Source: Pseudomonas jinjuensis (GTDB taxonomy: Bacteria > Pseudomonadota > Gammaproteobacteria > Pseudomonadales > Pseudomonadaceae). From it: a DNA stretch of 64,000 nt. The DNA lies in assembly GCF_900103845.1 (NCBI RefSeq), contig NZ_FNIJ01000015.1:62001-126000 (forward strand). Reading direction: 5' to 3'. Under the pieces are notes generated by a model. That model was not told the origin of the DNA, did no database searches, and saw only the letters and a list, made by a program, of their open reading frames with translations. Made by a program: the position numbers and the translations under genes. Below are positions 27,065 through 36,312 of the stretch, piece after piece; positions within the stretch are counted from its first letter, which is position 1, and every line of letters begins with the position of its first letter.

Positions 27065-28159
27065 ATGAGCGTCATCACCCGTTCCACCGTGGAAGCCGTA
27101 CTCCGCCAGATCATCGACCCTCACACCGGCCAGGACCTGCTGACCGCCGGCTACCTGCGCGACCTGGACATCCAGGGTGGGCGGGTCAGCCTGGGCCTGG
27201 AGCTGGGTTACGCCGCCGGCCTGTTCAAGGGCGGTCTGGCGCAGACCGTGCAGATGGCCCTGGAGGCGCTGGATGGCGTCGATTCCGCGCAGGTCCGCGT
27301 CGACACCCGCATCGCTGCGCACAAGGCGCAGGCCCAGGTGCCGGGCATGAGCAACGTCAAGAACATCGTCGCCGTGGCTTCCGGCAAGGGCGGCGTGGGC
27401 AAATCCACCACCGCTGCCAACCTGGCGCTGGCGCTGGCCCGCGAGGGTGCGCGGGTGGGCATCCTCGACGCGGATATCTACGGCCCGAGCCAGGGCATCA
27501 TGTTCGGCCTGGCGGAAGGCACCCGGCCGAAGGTGAAGGACCAGAAGTGGTTCGTGCCGATCGAGGCGCACGGCGTGCAGGTCATGTCCATGGCCTTCCT
27601 CACCGACGACAACACCCCGGTGGTCTGGCGCGGCCCGATGGTTTCCGGCGCGCTGATCCAGCTGATCACCCAGACCGCCTGGGATGACCTCGACTACCTG
27701 GTGATCGACATGCCGCCGGGCACTGGCGACATCCAGCTGACCCTGGCGCAGAAGGTGCCGGTGGCCGGCGCGGTGATCGTCACCACCCCGCAGGACCTGG
27801 CGCTGCTGGATGCGAAGAAGGGCGTGGAGATGTTCCGCAAGGTCAACATCCCGGTGCTCGGCGTGGTGGAGAACATGGCCGTGCACATCTGCTCCAACTG
27901 CGGCCATGCCGAGCACCTGTTCGGCGAGGGCGGCGGGGAGAAGCTGGCGGCGCAGTACGGCGTCGAGCTGCTCGCCTCGCTGCCGCTGTCCCTGGCGATC
28001 CGCGAGCAGGCCGATGGCGGCAAACCGACGGTGATCGCCGATCCGGAAAGCCAGCTGGCGATGATCTACCAGCAGATGGCCCGCTGCGTCGGCGCGCGCA
28101 TTCCCCTCAGCGAGCAGGCGGCGCCGGCGATGCCGAGCATTTCGGTCAGCGACGACTGA
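27065..28159 (+). CDS. apbC: Iron-sulfur cluster carrier protein Mrp/ApbC
   Basis: 364-aa P-loop ATPase that carries [4Fe-4S] clusters to apoproteins. An N-terminal MIP18/DUF59-like domain (VLRQIIDPHTGQDLLTAGYL, residues 8-85) precedes the deviant Walker A VASGKGGVGKSTTAANLA. Later come DMPPGTGDIQLTL and the cluster-binding C-x-x-C pair in VHICSNCGHAEHLFG. ATG at 27065 follows GGGAGAC (27056-27062). It lies divergent from metG, a conserved arrangement in gammaproteobacteria. Confidence 0.95.
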   Translation: MSVITRSTVEAVLRQIIDPHTGQDLLTAGYLRDLDIQGGRVSLGLELGYAAGLFKGGLAQTVQMALEALDGVDSAQVRVDTRIAAHKAQAQVPGMSNVKNIVAVASGKGGVGKSTTAANLALALAREGARVGILDADIYGPSQGIMFGLAEGTRPKVKDQKWFVPIEAHGVQVMSMAFLTDDNTPVVWRGPMVSGALIQLITQTAWDDLDYLVIDMPPGTGDIQLTLAQKVPVAGAVIVTTPQDLALLDAKKGVEMFRKVNIPVLGVVENMAVHICSNCGHAEHLFGEGGGEKLAAQYGVELLASLPLSLAIREQADGGKPTVIADPESQLAMIYQQMARCVGARIPLSEQAAPAMPSISVSDD

Positions 28160-28169
28160 GCCTGTCCAT

Positions 28170-28197
28170 TGGGTCCCCGCGTGCGCGGGGATGACGG
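28170..28197. repeat. GGGTCCCCGCG palindromic repeat after mrp
   Basis: TCCCCGCGTGCGCGGGGATGACGG core, written in two parts: TCCCCGCG-TG-CGCGGGGA then TGACGG. It lies 11 nt after the mrp stop and could end its transcript. Same family as 2973-3013 and 62803-62896. Confidence 0.75.
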
Positions 28198-28302
28198 ATG
28201 AAGCGCACCGGGACAAAGTGCCGCCTGGCGCGGTGCTTTGCCCCGGACGAGTCGTCCCGGTAAGATTCGCGCTTCTTTTTCACCTGCAACGGGATGCCCG
28301 CC

Positions 28303-28869
28303 ATGACCATCAAATCGGACAAGTGGATTCGCCGCATGGCTCTGGAGCACGGCATGATCGAGCCGTTCGTCGAGCGCCAGGTGCGCGGCGCCGACCAGAA
28401 CCGGGTGATCTCCTACGGTGTTTCCAGCTACGGCTACGACGTGCGCTGCGCCGCTGAATTCAAGGTCTTCACCAACATCCACTCGGCGGTGGTCGATCCG
28501 AAGAACTTCGACGAGAAGAGCTTCGTCGACATCCACAGCGACGTATGCATCATCCCGCCGAACTCCTTCGCCCTGGCGCGCACCGTCGAGTACTTCCGCA
28601 TTCCCCGCGACGTGCTGACCATCTGCCTGGGCAAGAGCACCTACGCGCGCTGCGGCATCATCGTCAACGTCACGCCGCTGGAGCCGGAATGGGAAGGCCA
28701 CGTGACCCTGGAGTTCTCCAACACCACCAACCTGCCGGCGAAGATCTACGCCCACGAAGGCGTGGCGCAGATGCTGTTCCTGCAGTCGGACGAGGCCTGC
28801 GAAGTGTCGTACAAGGATCGCGGCGGCAAGTACCAGGGCCAGACCGGCGTGACCCTGCCCAAGGCCTGA
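28303..28869 (+). CDS. dcd: dCTP deaminase
   Basis: 188-aa trimeric enzyme converting dCTP to dUTP for thymidylate synthesis. Conserved [45 protein letters not shown] (Arg/Ser contacts), the catalytic Glu in [16 protein letters not shown], and QMLF in the C-terminal strand. Start at 28303 matches the family N-terminus [13 protein letters not shown]; an ATG three codons upstream is also in frame. A strong terminator follows. In PAO1, as I recall, dcd precedes rhlAB; here it does not. Confidence 0.96.
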   Translation: MTIKSDKWIRRMALEHGMIEPFVERQVRGADQNRVISYGVSSYGYDVRCAAEFKVFTNIHSAVVDPKNFDEKSFVDIHSDVCIIPPNSFALARTVEYFRIPRDVLTICLGKSTYARCGIIVNVTPLEPEWEGHVTLEFSNTTNLPAKIYAHEGVAQMLFLQSDEACEVSYKDRGGKYQGQTGVTLPKA

Positions 28870-28886
28870 GCGGGCTTTGCGGAATG

Positions 28887-28913
28887 AAAAACCGGGCTGA
28901 TGCCCGGTTTTTT
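28887..28913 (+). terminator. dcd terminator
   Basis: AAAAACCGGGC-TGAT-GCCCGGTTTTTT: 11-bp stem, tetraloop and a run of six T, starting 18 nt after the stop. Confidence 0.93.
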
Positions 28914-28947
28914 GTTGTCTGCCCTACCCGGATGCTTCGTCGAAACC

Positions 28948-28995
28948 GTAGGAGCGGGCCATGCCCGCGAATCGCACGCATGGCGTGCTCCTACA
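28948..28995. repeat. Inverted REP pair with two different stems
   Basis: Direct copy with GGGC/GCCC stem (28948-28970) next to an inverted copy with CACGC-ATG-GCGTG stem (28972-28995). The frame GTAGGAGC...GCGA is identical, but the paired bases changed on both sides. Confidence 0.85.
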
Positions 28996-29108
28996 GGTTC
29001 CGATCGGTGTCGGGAACGGTGGAAATGCTTCGCGATTTCCACCCTACGGGCCAGGTCCCCGGCATTTCCTATACTCAAGCTCCCCACCACCACAGAGGGA
29101 GACCTGTC

Positions 29109-29351
29109 ATGCGCCGCCTCAGCCTGCTGTTCGCTTCCCTGTTGCTCGCCACACCGTTGTGGGCCATGCATTGTCCGGCGGACATGGCCAGGATCGACGA
29201 GATTCTCAAGACCAATCCACCCAGCGACCCGGCCACGCTCGCCAAGGTGCAGGAGCTGCGCGCCGAAGGCGAACAGCTGCACAAGTCCGGCGACCACTCC
29301 GGTTCGGTGAAGGCGCTGGGCGAGGCGCTCGATCTGCTCGGCGCCAAGTAG
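29109..29351 (+). CDS. Small exported protein of unknown function
   Basis: 80 aa. A clear Sec signal peptide (MRRLSLLFASLLLATPLWA, cleavage after WA) leaves a roughly 60-residue periplasmic helical protein. It holds one HCPADMARIDEIL helix and a TPR-like pair LAKVQELRAEGEQLHKSGDH / GSVKALGEALDLLGAK. ATG preceded by GGGAG (29096-29100). Convergent with the acylase gene, stop codons 43 nt apart. Not recognised beyond this description. Confidence 0.75.
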   Translation: MRRLSLLFASLLLATPLWAMHCPADMARIDEILKTNPPSDPATLAKVQELRAEGEQLHKSGDHSGSVKALGEALDLLGAK

Positions 29352-29394
29352 TCCACGCTGGACGGGCGTTCCGGCCTCGCGGCAGGGGCGCCCG

Positions 29395-31935
29395 CTACTT
29401 CTCCGGCACCAGCGTCAGGCGCTTGCTGCCGTATACCCGTTCGAGGTTCTGCGACTGGAACGGGAAGCTCATGTAGTTGCCCTTCAGCCAGGCATCGATG
29501 CCGTCCGCGTAGTGCGGGCTGGCCGGGTTGCCGGACTGGCCGCTGCTGTTGAGGCCGATCATCGGCTCCGGCTGGCCGAAGTCGACGACGATGCGCATGG
29601 CCGGAATCAGCCAGGTGTCGAAGTCCTGCCCCCAGTGGTAGCCGGACACGTTCAGCGTGCTGTGGTCGCCGCCGGCCGGGTAGGGGCCGCGGTCCAGGTA
29701 GCCCTTGATCGCGTTCAACCCGGCGCGCTGGCCGGCGCCCAGGTACGGCGCCATCTTGCTGCTGTCGCTGACCCACTCGTAGCTGTGCAGCCTGCCCCAC
29801 TGCCAGGCGCGGCGGTCGCTGCCGAGCTTCTCCTCGCAGAAGGCCACGGCGGCGGCCAGGCTGCGGGCGAGGATCGCCGGCTTGTCTTCCTTCTGCGGGG
29901 TGCGGGTGTCGTCCCAGAACGGGCTGTCGTCGCGGCCGAGCAGGTGGTCGGCCTGGGCCGAGTAGGAAATGTCGCCGGCCTGGATCAGGGCCTTCCACGC
30001 CGGGCCGTCTTCCGGACCGAGTTCGTCGAGGAAGGTCTGGCGCGCGCTTTCCTGCAGGAAGGCCTCGTACAGCGCGGCGTCGGCGGAGGTCGGCGCCAGC
30101 TTGCCGTCGAACGCCATCAGCCGGTCCAGGGCCTCGCGGGCGCGGGCGCGCTGGTCGGCGGGCAGGGCGTCGATGGCCTGCTTCAGCGGCTGGGCCATGC
30201 CCGACGCGTCGAGCATCGCCTGCAGCTTGCCGGCGAAGGTGGTGGTCTGGTCGTACTGCATGGCGATCATGCTGCGCGCGTCGTGGCTCCTGCTGGCGCC
30301 GGCCAGTTGGGCGATGCGTTCGGCGCGTTCCGGGTAGTACCAGGAACTGGACAGCTGCGCGCCGTAGCCCGGCTGCACGGTGCGCTGGTTGGCGGTGCCG
30401 AGCCAGCCCTGCTGCGGGTCCTGGTCGGACGGGTGAAGGATCGGGTCGGCGTAGCCGTCCCAGTCGTAGCGGCCGTCCCAGCCGGGCGAGGGCAGCAGGC
30501 CGCGGCCTTCCCTGCGGTTGGGGAAGCGCCCGGTGACCTGCCAGCCGATGTGCTGCTCGTCGGCGAACACGATGTTCAGCGCCACCGCCCGTATCTCGCG
30601 GGTGGCGTCGAAGGCCTGCTCGACGCTCTTCGCCCGCGACAGGTCGAACAGCGCGTCGAGGGTCCGGTCGGCCTCGCCCTGGATGCTGCGGTAGGCGATG
30701 CCGTAGCCGCTGGACATCGGCAGCGGCTGGAGGAGGTGCTTGCGCTCGCCCAGGGCGCTGTTCAGCAGCGGGCCGTGGCGGGTTTCGTAAATGGTCTCGC
30801 GGACCGGGCGCTGGCCCTTGACGAAGAAGGTTTCGTTGCGCTCGACGACCGGCTGCCACTGGCCGTCGGCGAGGTACTGCAGGCGGCCGCCCTGGCGGCG
30901 CACCTGTTCCAGGTAGAGGTCTTGGCTGTCGCCCAGCACCATGGTCATGCCCCACGCCAGCTTGCCGTTGAAGCCGGCGATCACGCCGGGCACGCCGGCG
31001 AGGGAAACGCCCGCGGCGGAATACTTCGGCGAGCGGATCTGCACGTAGTTCCACACCGACGGCATCGACAGCGGCAGGTGGGTGTCGTTGGCCAGCAGGG
31101 ACTTGCCGCTGCGGCTGCGCTGCGGGGAAATCGCCCAGTTGTTGGACGCGGCGACGCCGAGCATCTGCAGCGCGGCGATCTGCTGCGCGGCGCCGTCGAC
31201 GGCCGCGAGGCCGGGAATCTGGCCGGCCAGGTTCAGGCCCTTGAGCTTGTCGGCCTCGTCGAACGGCAGCGGCTCGTCGGGGTAGATCGGCAGCAGCCAG
31301 GCCAGCTTGTCGGCGCCGACCTTCTGCGCCAGCACCAGCGAGGCGATCTCTTCCTGCAGGTTCACCGCCAGGCCGAAGTTCAGCAGGGCGTAGACCAGCG
31401 CCGAATCTTCCGGCTTCCAGTATTCCGGGCGATAGCCGGACTGGGCGAGGTCCATCGGCAGGTTGTCGCGGTTGCGGTAGATGTAGGCGTTGACGCCGCG
31501 CGCGTAGGTCTCGAAGAAGCGCTTCAGACGCGGCGAGGAGGCCGCGTAGATGATTTCCGCCTGCTTGCGCAGGTTCACCGTGCGCATGAAGCGGTCGATC
31601 TCCAGCGCGCCCGGGCCGACCATTTCCGCCAGCCGTCCCTGGGCCATCAGGCGCAGGCCGACCATCTGGCTCAGGCGGTCGCTGGCGTGCACGTAGCCTT
31701 GGGCGAACAGCGCGTCATGGAAGCTGCTGGTCTCGATCAGCGGCATGCCCAGCGCGTTGCGGCGGATCGACACGTTGTCGGCCAGGCCCTTGATCGGCAG
31801 CACGCCGCTGCTCGGCGACACGCTGCCGCTGTAGCGGTCCTGCAGCCAGGCCTGGCAGCCGGTCAGGCTGACCGCGGCGCTCAGGGCGGCCGCGAGGCCG
31901 AATCGGGATAGCGGGCGGAAGGCGCGCGGAACCAT
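29395..31935 (-). CDS. quiP: Penicillin-acylase-family N-acyl-homoserine lactone acylase, QuiP-like
   Basis: 846-aa Ntn-hydrolase precursor, nearly the length of P. aeruginosa QuiP. A lipoprotein-type signal ends in SLTGC (Cys27). The alpha chain runs to about residue 263 and holds [12 protein letters not shown]. Autocatalytic cleavage is expected before Ser264 in [12 protein letters not shown], the new N-terminal nucleophile of the beta chain; [21 protein letters not shown] follows. Further family blocks: [16 protein letters not shown] and SGQSGNP. QuiP-type enzymes hydrolyse the amide of long-chain acyl-HSLs in the periplasm; substrate here is inferred from similarity recalled from memory. 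GGAG lies about 10 nt before the ATG. Confidence 0.85.
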   Translation of the reverse strand: MVPRAFRPLSRFGLAAALSAAVSLTGCQAWLQDRYSGSVSPSSGVLPIKGLADNVSIRRNALGMPLIETSSFHDALFAQGYVHASDRLSQMVGLRLMAQGRLAEMVGPGALEIDRFMRTVNLRKQAEIIYAASSPRLKRFFETYARGVNAYIYRNRDNLPMDLAQSGYRPEYWKPEDSALVYALLNFGLAVNLQEEIASLVLAQKVGADKLAWLLPIYPDEPLPFDEADKLKGLNLAGQIPGLAAVDGAAQQIAALQMLGVAASNNWAISPQRSRSGKSLLANDTHLPLSMPSVWNYVQIRSPKYSAAGVSLAGVPGVIAGFNGKLAWGMTMVLGDSQDLYLEQVRRQGGRLQYLADGQWQPVVERNETFFVKGQRPVRETIYETRHGPLLNSALGERKHLLQPLPMSSGYGIAYRSIQGEADRTLDALFDLSRAKSVEQAFDATREIRAVALNIVFADEQHIGWQVTGRFPNRREGRGLLPSPGWDGRYDWDGYADPILHPSDQDPQQGWLGTANQRTVQPGYGAQLSSSWYYPERAERIAQLAGASRSHDARSMIAMQYDQTTTFAGKLQAMLDASGMAQPLKQAIDALPADQRARAREALDRLMAFDGKLAPTSADAALYEAFLQESARQTFLDELGPEDGPAWKALIQAGDISYSAQADHLLGRDDSPFWDDTRTPQKEDKPAILARSLAAAVAFCEEKLGSDRRAWQWGRLHSYEWVSDSSKMAPYLGAGQRAGLNAIKGYLDRGPYPAGGDHSTLNVSGYHWGQDFDTWLIPAMRIVVDFGQPEPMIGLNSSGQSGNPASPHYADGIDAWLKGNYMSFPFQSQNLERVYGSKRLTLVPEK

Positions 31936-32036
31936 GGAAAGGGTGCTCCTGCTCGGGGCTGGCGGAAAAAGGCGTTACGGTAGTGACGCGGCGATTGCCG
32001 CGCAAGCCACGGGAGCAGGAAGCGGACGGAGGAGCA

Positions 32037-32681
32037 TCAGGGCTTCGGCGGATTGATCCGCGCGGCCAGTTCGTAGGCGCGCACGGTGGCGGGGCGGGTC
32101 TTGATCGCTTCGAACCAGCGCTTGACGCTGGGGAAGTCGCTCAGGTCCTGGGATTGCCATTCGAAGGGCACGATCCAGGGGTAGATGGCCATGTCGGCGA
32201 TGCCGTAGTCGTCGCCGGCGACGAAGGCGCGGTCCGCCAGGCGCTTGTCCAGCACACCGTAGAGGCGCGCGGTTTCCTTCACGTAGCGGTCGATGGCGTA
32301 GGGGATCTTCTCCGGCGCGAAGCGGTTGAAGTGGTGGTTCTGCCCGGCCATCGGGCCGAGCCCGCCCATCTGCCAGAACAGCCACTGCAGGGTTTCCTCG
32401 CGGCCGCGCAGGTCTTGGGCGATGAACCTGCCGGTCTTCTCCGCCAGGTAGAGCAGGATGGCGCCGGACTCGAACAGCGCCAGCGGCTCGCCGCCGTCCG
32501 CCGGGGCGTTGTCGACGATGGCGGGGATCTTGTTGTTCGGCGAAATCTTCAGGTAGTCCGGGGCGAACTGCTCGTCCTTGCTGATGTTGATCGGATGCAC
32601 ACGGTAGGGCAGGCCGGCTTCCTCGAGGAAGATGCTGATCTTGTGGCCGTTGGGCGTGGTCCAGTAGTACAGGTCGATCAT
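32037..32681 (-). CDS. Glutathione S-transferase family protein, YfcG-like
   Basis: 214 aa. Thioredoxin-fold N-terminal domain starting MIDLYYWTTPNGHKISIFLEEAG, with the T-x-N-G-x-K active-site signature of nu-class (YfcG/YghU) enzymes that act as glutathione-disulfide-bond reductases. Then NKIPAIVDN (cis-Pro) and the ESGAILLYLAEK glutathione contact. The all-alpha C-terminal domain has DYGIADMAIYPW. It lies 101 nt upstream of quiP on the same strand; no functional link to the acylase is evident. Confidence 0.88.
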   Translation of the reverse strand: MIDLYYWTTPNGHKISIFLEEAGLPYRVHPINISKDEQFAPDYLKISPNNKIPAIVDNAPADGGEPLALFESGAILLYLAEKTGRFIAQDLRGREETLQWLFWQMGGLGPMAGQNHHFNRFAPEKIPYAIDRYVKETARLYGVLDKRLADRAFVAGDDYGIADMAIYPWIVPFEWQSQDLSDFPSVKRWFEAIKTRPATVRAYELAARINPPKP

Positions 32682-32759
32682 CTGGGTTCTCCGCGAAAGT
32701 GTGGGGACAGTCTAGTTGCGACTGCGCCGGCTGCCGGGAGGTTCGACTGGCGGAAAGCA

Positions 32760-32783
32760 AGAGGCCCGCATTCGCGGGCCTCT
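32760..32783 (-). terminator. Hairpin after the His-rich SEC-C gene
   Basis: AGAGGCCCGC-ATTC-GCGGGCCTCT, 10-bp stem. On the minus strand it is followed by TGCTTTCC, a weak U-run, 19 nt past the stop of the 63-aa gene. Confidence 0.75.
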
Positions 32784-32802
32784 GGTTGCTACGGTCCCGG
32801 GA

Positions 32803-32994
32803 TCAGGCGCCGTGGCACTTCTTGAACTTGCTGCCGCTGCCGCAGGGGCAGGGATCGTTGCGGCCGACGTCCTTCAGCGGATTGCGCACCGGCTCGTGGC
32901 TGTGGTTGCAATGCGGGCCGTGGACATGGCCGTGGTGATCGTGATCATGGTCATGGTTGCAGTTCGGACCATGTACATGGGGTTCCTGGCTCAT
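32803..32994 (-). CDS. His-rich small SEC-C motif protein
   Basis: 63 aa. The first half is nearly all metal ligands: two copies of HVHGP[NH]CNH, joined by DHDHDHHG and followed by SHEP. The C-terminus is a canonical SEC-C zinc motif, [22 protein letters not shown] tails bind SecB/ribosomes or act as zinc modules in SecA and many small proteins. The His tract suggests Ni/Zn/Co binding or storage, an inference. It is 7 nt downstream of the LEA-type lipoprotein stop, on the same strand, so probably cotranscribed. Another SEC-C gene lies at 35209-35682. Confidence 0.85.
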   Translation of the reverse strand: MSQEPHVHGPNCNHDHDHDHHGHVHGPHCNHSHEPVRNPLKDVGRNDPCPCGSGSKFKKCHGA

Positions 32995-33001
32995 TGGAAG
33001 C

Positions 33002-33487
33002 TCACTCCGGGATGTAATCGCCGGGGATTATCTCGCCATTGCGGGCAATGTGCACGCTGCGGCCGAACAGCAGGCCGGTCTTCACTTCGCCATCGAGACG
33101 GTAGCGGATCGGCTGGTCCGGTTTTTCCAGGAGCTTGACGATGTACTTCATGTGCCGCCAGAGATTGGTGGTCACCGGCACGTCGAAGGTCTCGTGGCCG
33201 TTGGCCGGCACGGTGAACCAGGTATTGGATTCACCCTCGGCGAGTTGCACGTCGTTGAGCTTCACCTTGTAGCGCAGGCCGCGCACCGGCAGGCTGAAGT
33301 CGTTCGGATTGTCGATGCGGAAGCGCAGGAGGAATTCCTGCTCCAGCAGCCTGGCCTTCACCACGTCGACCTTCATCAGCTTGACGTCGGGACTCTCGAA
33401 ACTGCCGGTGATCCAGCTGCAGCCGGACAACAGTCCGATGAGCCAGAGAAGGCTGATAGTTCTTATGATTTGCGCCTGACGATTCAT
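33002..33487 (-). CDS. LEA type 2 family lipoprotein
   Basis: 161 aa. Lipoprotein signal [14 protein letters not shown], then a water-stress/hypersensitive-response (LEA_2) beta-sandwich domain. [44 protein letters not shown] shows the characteristic I-x-N-P-N/D-x-x-x-x-x pattern in shorter form ([15 protein letters not shown]). ATG at 33487 is preferred: GGGGG sits 6 nt upstream, whereas the ATG two codons earlier abuts it. Envelope-located protein of unknown precise role. Confidence 0.85.
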   Translation of the reverse strand: MNRQAQIIRTISLLWLIGLLSGCSWITGSFESPDVKLMKVDVVKARLLEQEFLLRFRIDNPNDFSLPVRGLRYKVKLNDVQLAEGESNTWFTVPANGHETFDVPVTTNLWRHMKYIVKLLEKPDQPIRYRLDGEVKTGLLFGRSVHIARNGEIIPGDYIPE

Positions 33488-33610
33488 GTCCATCCCCCAA
33501 GACGCCCCAGTGTACCAAGCACCTGCTCTGCCGCAAGCTGTTGTTCCGTTAAAAGAAGCTGCACCATACTGGGCGCATCCTGATCGGCGGGCGAACACGG
33601 GAGTGTGACG

Positions 33611-34132
33611 ATGAGCCGCTTTGAAATCGCATTTTCCGGGCAGATCGCGCCGGGCGCATCGGTGGAGGCGGTCAAGGCCAACCTGGCCAGGCTGTTCCAG
33701 GCCGACGCCCAGCGCATCGAACTGCTGTTCTCCGGGCGCCGGGTGGTGATCAAGAACAACCTCGACGAGGCCGCGGCGGAGAAGTACCGCAGCGTGCTGG
33801 AGCGCGCGGGGGCCATAGTGGAAGTGCTGGACCTGGAGGCGCTGGTCGAGGAGATCGAACTGGCCCCGCCGCCGGCCGATCCCGAAGCGCCGCCGCCGCT
33901 GAAGGTGGCGCCGCGCGACCAGTACATGGCCGCCTTCGCCGAGGTGGAAGCGCCGGACTTCGGCCTCGCCCCGGTGGGCGCCGACCTGCAGGACGCCCAC
34001 CCCGAGCCGCAGCGCCCGGAGCTGGACCTGAGCGGGCTCAGCGTCGCCCCGGTGGGCAGCGACATGGGCCAGGCCAAGGCCCCTCCAGCCGCGCCGGCGC
34101 CGGATATCAGCCATCTGAAGCTGGTGGAGTAG
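33611..34132 (+). CDS. Hypothetical protein with N-terminal alpha/beta domain and duplicated motif
   Basis: 173 aa. Residues 1-75 form a compact domain (MSRFEIAFSGQIAPGASVEA, then LARLFQ, RRVVIKNNLDEAAAEKYRSVLERAGA). The same pattern, as I recall it, appears at the N-terminus of several gammaproteobacterial proteins of unknown function. The rest is Pro/Ala/Asp-rich and low complexity, with a repeated short motif, DFGLAPVGADL and LSGLSVAPVGSDM, and ends ISHLKLVE. ATG at 33611 has GGGAG 7 nt upstream. No membrane segment. Function unknown. Confidence 0.75.
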   Translation: MSRFEIAFSGQIAPGASVEAVKANLARLFQADAQRIELLFSGRRVVIKNNLDEAAAEKYRSVLERAGAIVEVLDLEALVEEIELAPPPADPEAPPPLKVAPRDQYMAAFAEVEAPDFGLAPVGADLQDAHPEPQRPELDLSGLSVAPVGSDMGQAKAPPAAPAPDISHLKLVE

Positions 34133-34478
34133 GGCGGGGCCAAGCTGCACTCGTAGGAGCGAGCTTGCTCGCGAACAAAATGCGCTGAGATACCAAGACA
34201 GTTGCTCCTTCATGGAGTCGCGCCGCCTGAAACACGCACAGAACCTGTAGGAGCCAGCTTGCTGGCGATTGCCGTGATCTCCTTCCCCGCCGACGTTGAG
34301 GGAAAACCTGGTTTGCCAGCAAGCTGGTTCCGACAGGTCTGGCGTCAAGCGGGCCATGGGCAGCCACGTAGGGTGCATAACGCGCCAGCGTTATCCGCCA
34401 TCCCATCGGCGTGGCCTGGTCGACTGGTACAGGCCGGTCGCGGGCATGGCCCGCTCCTGCAAAAGCGTCGCCCGCGCT
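34133..34478. other. 346-nt gene-free spacer with REP and GTAGGGTG repeats
   Basis: Contains a REP with GAGC stem (34153-34174), a CAGC-stem REP (34246-34269) and a decayed inverted partner (34315-34335). A GTAGGGTG-type element follows (34368-34409, stem ATAACGC/GCGTTAT), then an inverted GGGC-stem REP (34438-34461) right before the TRIC gene stop. The piece TTGAGGGAAAACCTGG also recalls the copy near 26825 in reverse. No gene seen. Confidence 0.85.
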
Positions 34479-35105
34479 TCAATCGCTCTGCTGCGGATCG
34501 TCCTTGTAGACGAACTTCGGCATTTCCCAGTGGAAGCGGATCGCCAGCAGGCGGAACAGGAAGCCGGCGAACAGGGTGATCAGCAGCGACTGTTCGTTGG
34601 GCAGCTTCAGGTGGATGCACAGCAGGTAGCACCAGGCGCTGGCGAAGGACACGCTGGCGTAGAGCTCGCGGCGGAAGATCAGCGGCACGTCGTTGCAGAA
34701 GATGTCGCGCAGGATGCCGCCGAAGACTCCGGTGATGACCCCGCTGATCGCCGCGATCAGCAGGCTGTGGCCCATTTCCAGGCTGACCTGGCAGCCGATC
34801 AGGGTGAAGGCCACCAGCCCCACCGCGTCGAGCGCCAGGAACAGCGAGCGCAGGTGGCGCATCAGCGGTGCGATGAACACCGTGACCAGCGCGGCGAACG
34901 CGGTCAGCGCCAGGTATTCCGGATGGCGCACCCAGGTCAGCGGGTAGTGGCCGAGCAGCATGTCGCGCACCGAACCGCCGCCCAGCGCCGTCACGCAGGC
35001 CACCAGCACCACGCCGAACAGGTCCATGCTGCGTCGCCCCGCCGAGAGCGCGCCGGTCATGGCTTCCGCGGTGATGGCGATGATGTAGAGGACGGTGAGC
35101 AGCAT
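34479..35105 (-). CDS. Trimeric intracellular cation (TRIC) channel family protein
   Basis: 208-aa inner-membrane protein, formerly UPF0126/YicG. Seven hydrophobic helices arranged as two inverted repeats, each with its glycine-rich hinge and arginine: ALGGGSVRDMLLG and FGGILRDIFCND. These motifs define prokaryotic TRIC channels, K+-permeable trimers. ATG at 35105. No operon partner: it is divergent from the repeat-rich spacer side and 103 nt from the SEC-C gene behind it. Confidence 0.9.
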   Translation of the reverse strand: MLLTVLYIIAITAEAMTGALSAGRRSMDLFGVVLVACVTALGGGSVRDMLLGHYPLTWVRHPEYLALTAFAALVTVFIAPLMRHLRSLFLALDAVGLVAFTLIGCQVSLEMGHSLLIAAISGVITGVFGGILRDIFCNDVPLIFRRELYASVSFASAWCYLLCIHLKLPNEQSLLITLFAGFLFRLLAIRFHWEMPKFVYKDDPQQSD

Positions 35106-35208
35106 GGTCGGGCTCCGCGGCAGGGCGCCAAGGGAGCGCTTGTGGCGCTCCGGGCGCGAAAAAAGCGCGGATTCTAGCCGACCGGCCGGTCTTCTCCCAA
35201 ATCGGATG

Positions 35209-35682
35209 TCAGCCGATCCACGGGCCGCAGCATTTCTTCAGCTTGCCGCCGGCACCGCAGGGGCAGGGATCGTTGCGGCCGAGCTTGAGCGGCACGGTCG
35301 GGTCGAGGAAGTACCAGTGCCCGTCGCGCTGGACGAAGCCGGAAGTTTCGCGGTGCGCGTGTTCCCCCTCGCCGTCGTGCCAGCGCGCGGTGAAGGTGAC
35401 CCGCGCGTGCTCGGGCTGGCCGCCCAGCACCTCGTGGCTTTCCACCTCCAGGCCGAGCCAGGTGCTGCCCTGGCTCCAGGCGCGGATGGAGTCGAGGTTC
35501 AGCCCGGCCTGCTGCGCGGGCAGGGTGGTGTCGCGCAGGTAGTCGATCAGGCCGAGCACATAGGCGCTGTAGCGCGAACGCATCAGTGCCTCGGCGGTGG
35601 GCGCCGGCTGGCCGCCGTGCAGGCGGCCGCAGCAGTCGGGGAGCGGGATGCCGCTGCCGCAGGGGCAGGTCGGTTCGGTCAT
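35209..35682 (-). CDS. YchJ-family SEC-C protein
   Basis: 157 aa with zinc motifs at both ends: [21 protein letters not shown] at the start and [23 protein letters not shown] at the end (SEC-C). The middle is an NTF2-like YchJ domain ([20 protein letters not shown], then [16 protein letters not shown] and [12 protein letters not shown]). Family function is unknown. Translation is tightly linked to the upstream gene (2-nt gap). The second small SEC-C protein at 32803 has the same KFKKC-type ending. Confidence 0.9.
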   Translation of the reverse strand: MTEPTCPCGSGIPLPDCCGRLHGGQPAPTAEALMRSRYSAYVLGLIDYLRDTTLPAQQAGLNLDSIRAWSQGSTWLGLEVESHEVLGGQPEHARVTFTARWHDGEGEHAHRETSGFVQRDGHWYFLDPTVPLKLGRNDPCPCGAGGKLKKCCGPWIG

Positions 35683-35684
35683 GG

Positions 35685-36173
35685 TCACCACCAGTATTTG
35701 CCGAAATTCTCCGGGTTGGCCCAGAACTTCGCGTTCAGCCAGTCCGGTACCTGCTTGTATTCGTGCAGGTCGTAGGTGAACAGCGTGAGCGTCTGCTCGC
35801 CGCGCTGGAAGCGTTCGCTGGCCTGCATGGCCAGGGCGAAGAAATCGGTGTCGCGGGTATCCGCCGCGGCCAGGTCGACCAGCACGGCAACGCGGCTGCT
35901 GTTCAGGTTGCGGATGCCGCCCACCAGTTGCAGGCCCTCGCGGCGCGGCATGTGCTCCAGGCAGTCGGCCAGCACGGCGAGGTCGTAGCGCTGGGCGGCC
36001 AGATCCGCCGGCAGCGGGCCCGCCGGAGCTTCCGCCAGCGTGCAGTCCGGGTGCGCGGCGCGGAAGGCTTCCACCGCCGGCATGCCGCTGGCGCCCACCA
36101 GCAGCAGGCGTTGCGGGGCGTAGCGGTCGAGCAGTGCGGCCAGGGCCTGTTGTGGGGTGCGCGGTGAATTCAT
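35685..36173 (-). CDS. DUF6231-like protein with methyltransferase-like fold
   Basis: 162 aa. ATG at 36173 ([20 protein letters not shown]) rather than an upstream [20 protein letters not shown] and [20 protein letters not shown] resemble motif I and the post-III region of a small SAM-methyltransferase-type Rossmann fold. It ends with [20 protein letters not shown] and an aromatic KYWW. The glycine loop is incomplete, so catalysis is doubtful. Cotranscribed with the YchJ gene. Confidence 0.78.
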   Translation of the reverse strand: MNSPRTPQQALAALLDRYAPQRLLLVGASGMPAVEAFRAAHPDCTLAEAPAGPLPADLAAQRYDLAVLADCLEHMPRREGLQLVGGIRNLNSSRVAVLVDLAAADTRDTDFFALAMQASERFQRGEQTLTLFTYDLHEYKQVPDWLNAKFWANPENFGKYWW

Positions 36174-36312
36174 GGCGTTCTTCGGGATGCAATCGGATGC
36201 GCAGAGACTAACGTTTGCAGCGCGCATGGCCTAGTGCTGGCGCATTCTGCAAGGGGCGTCTTTACTCCGTAATTGTCGGTTCAGACCCGTTCTCAAGAGG
36301 AGAAATTTACAT

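Noticed and set aside
32803-32994. Frame-shadow status of the His-rich 63-aa gene
   Set aside because: Considered spurious because of composition, but the perfect C-terminal SEC-C motif and own terminator show it is a real gene, so it was kept.
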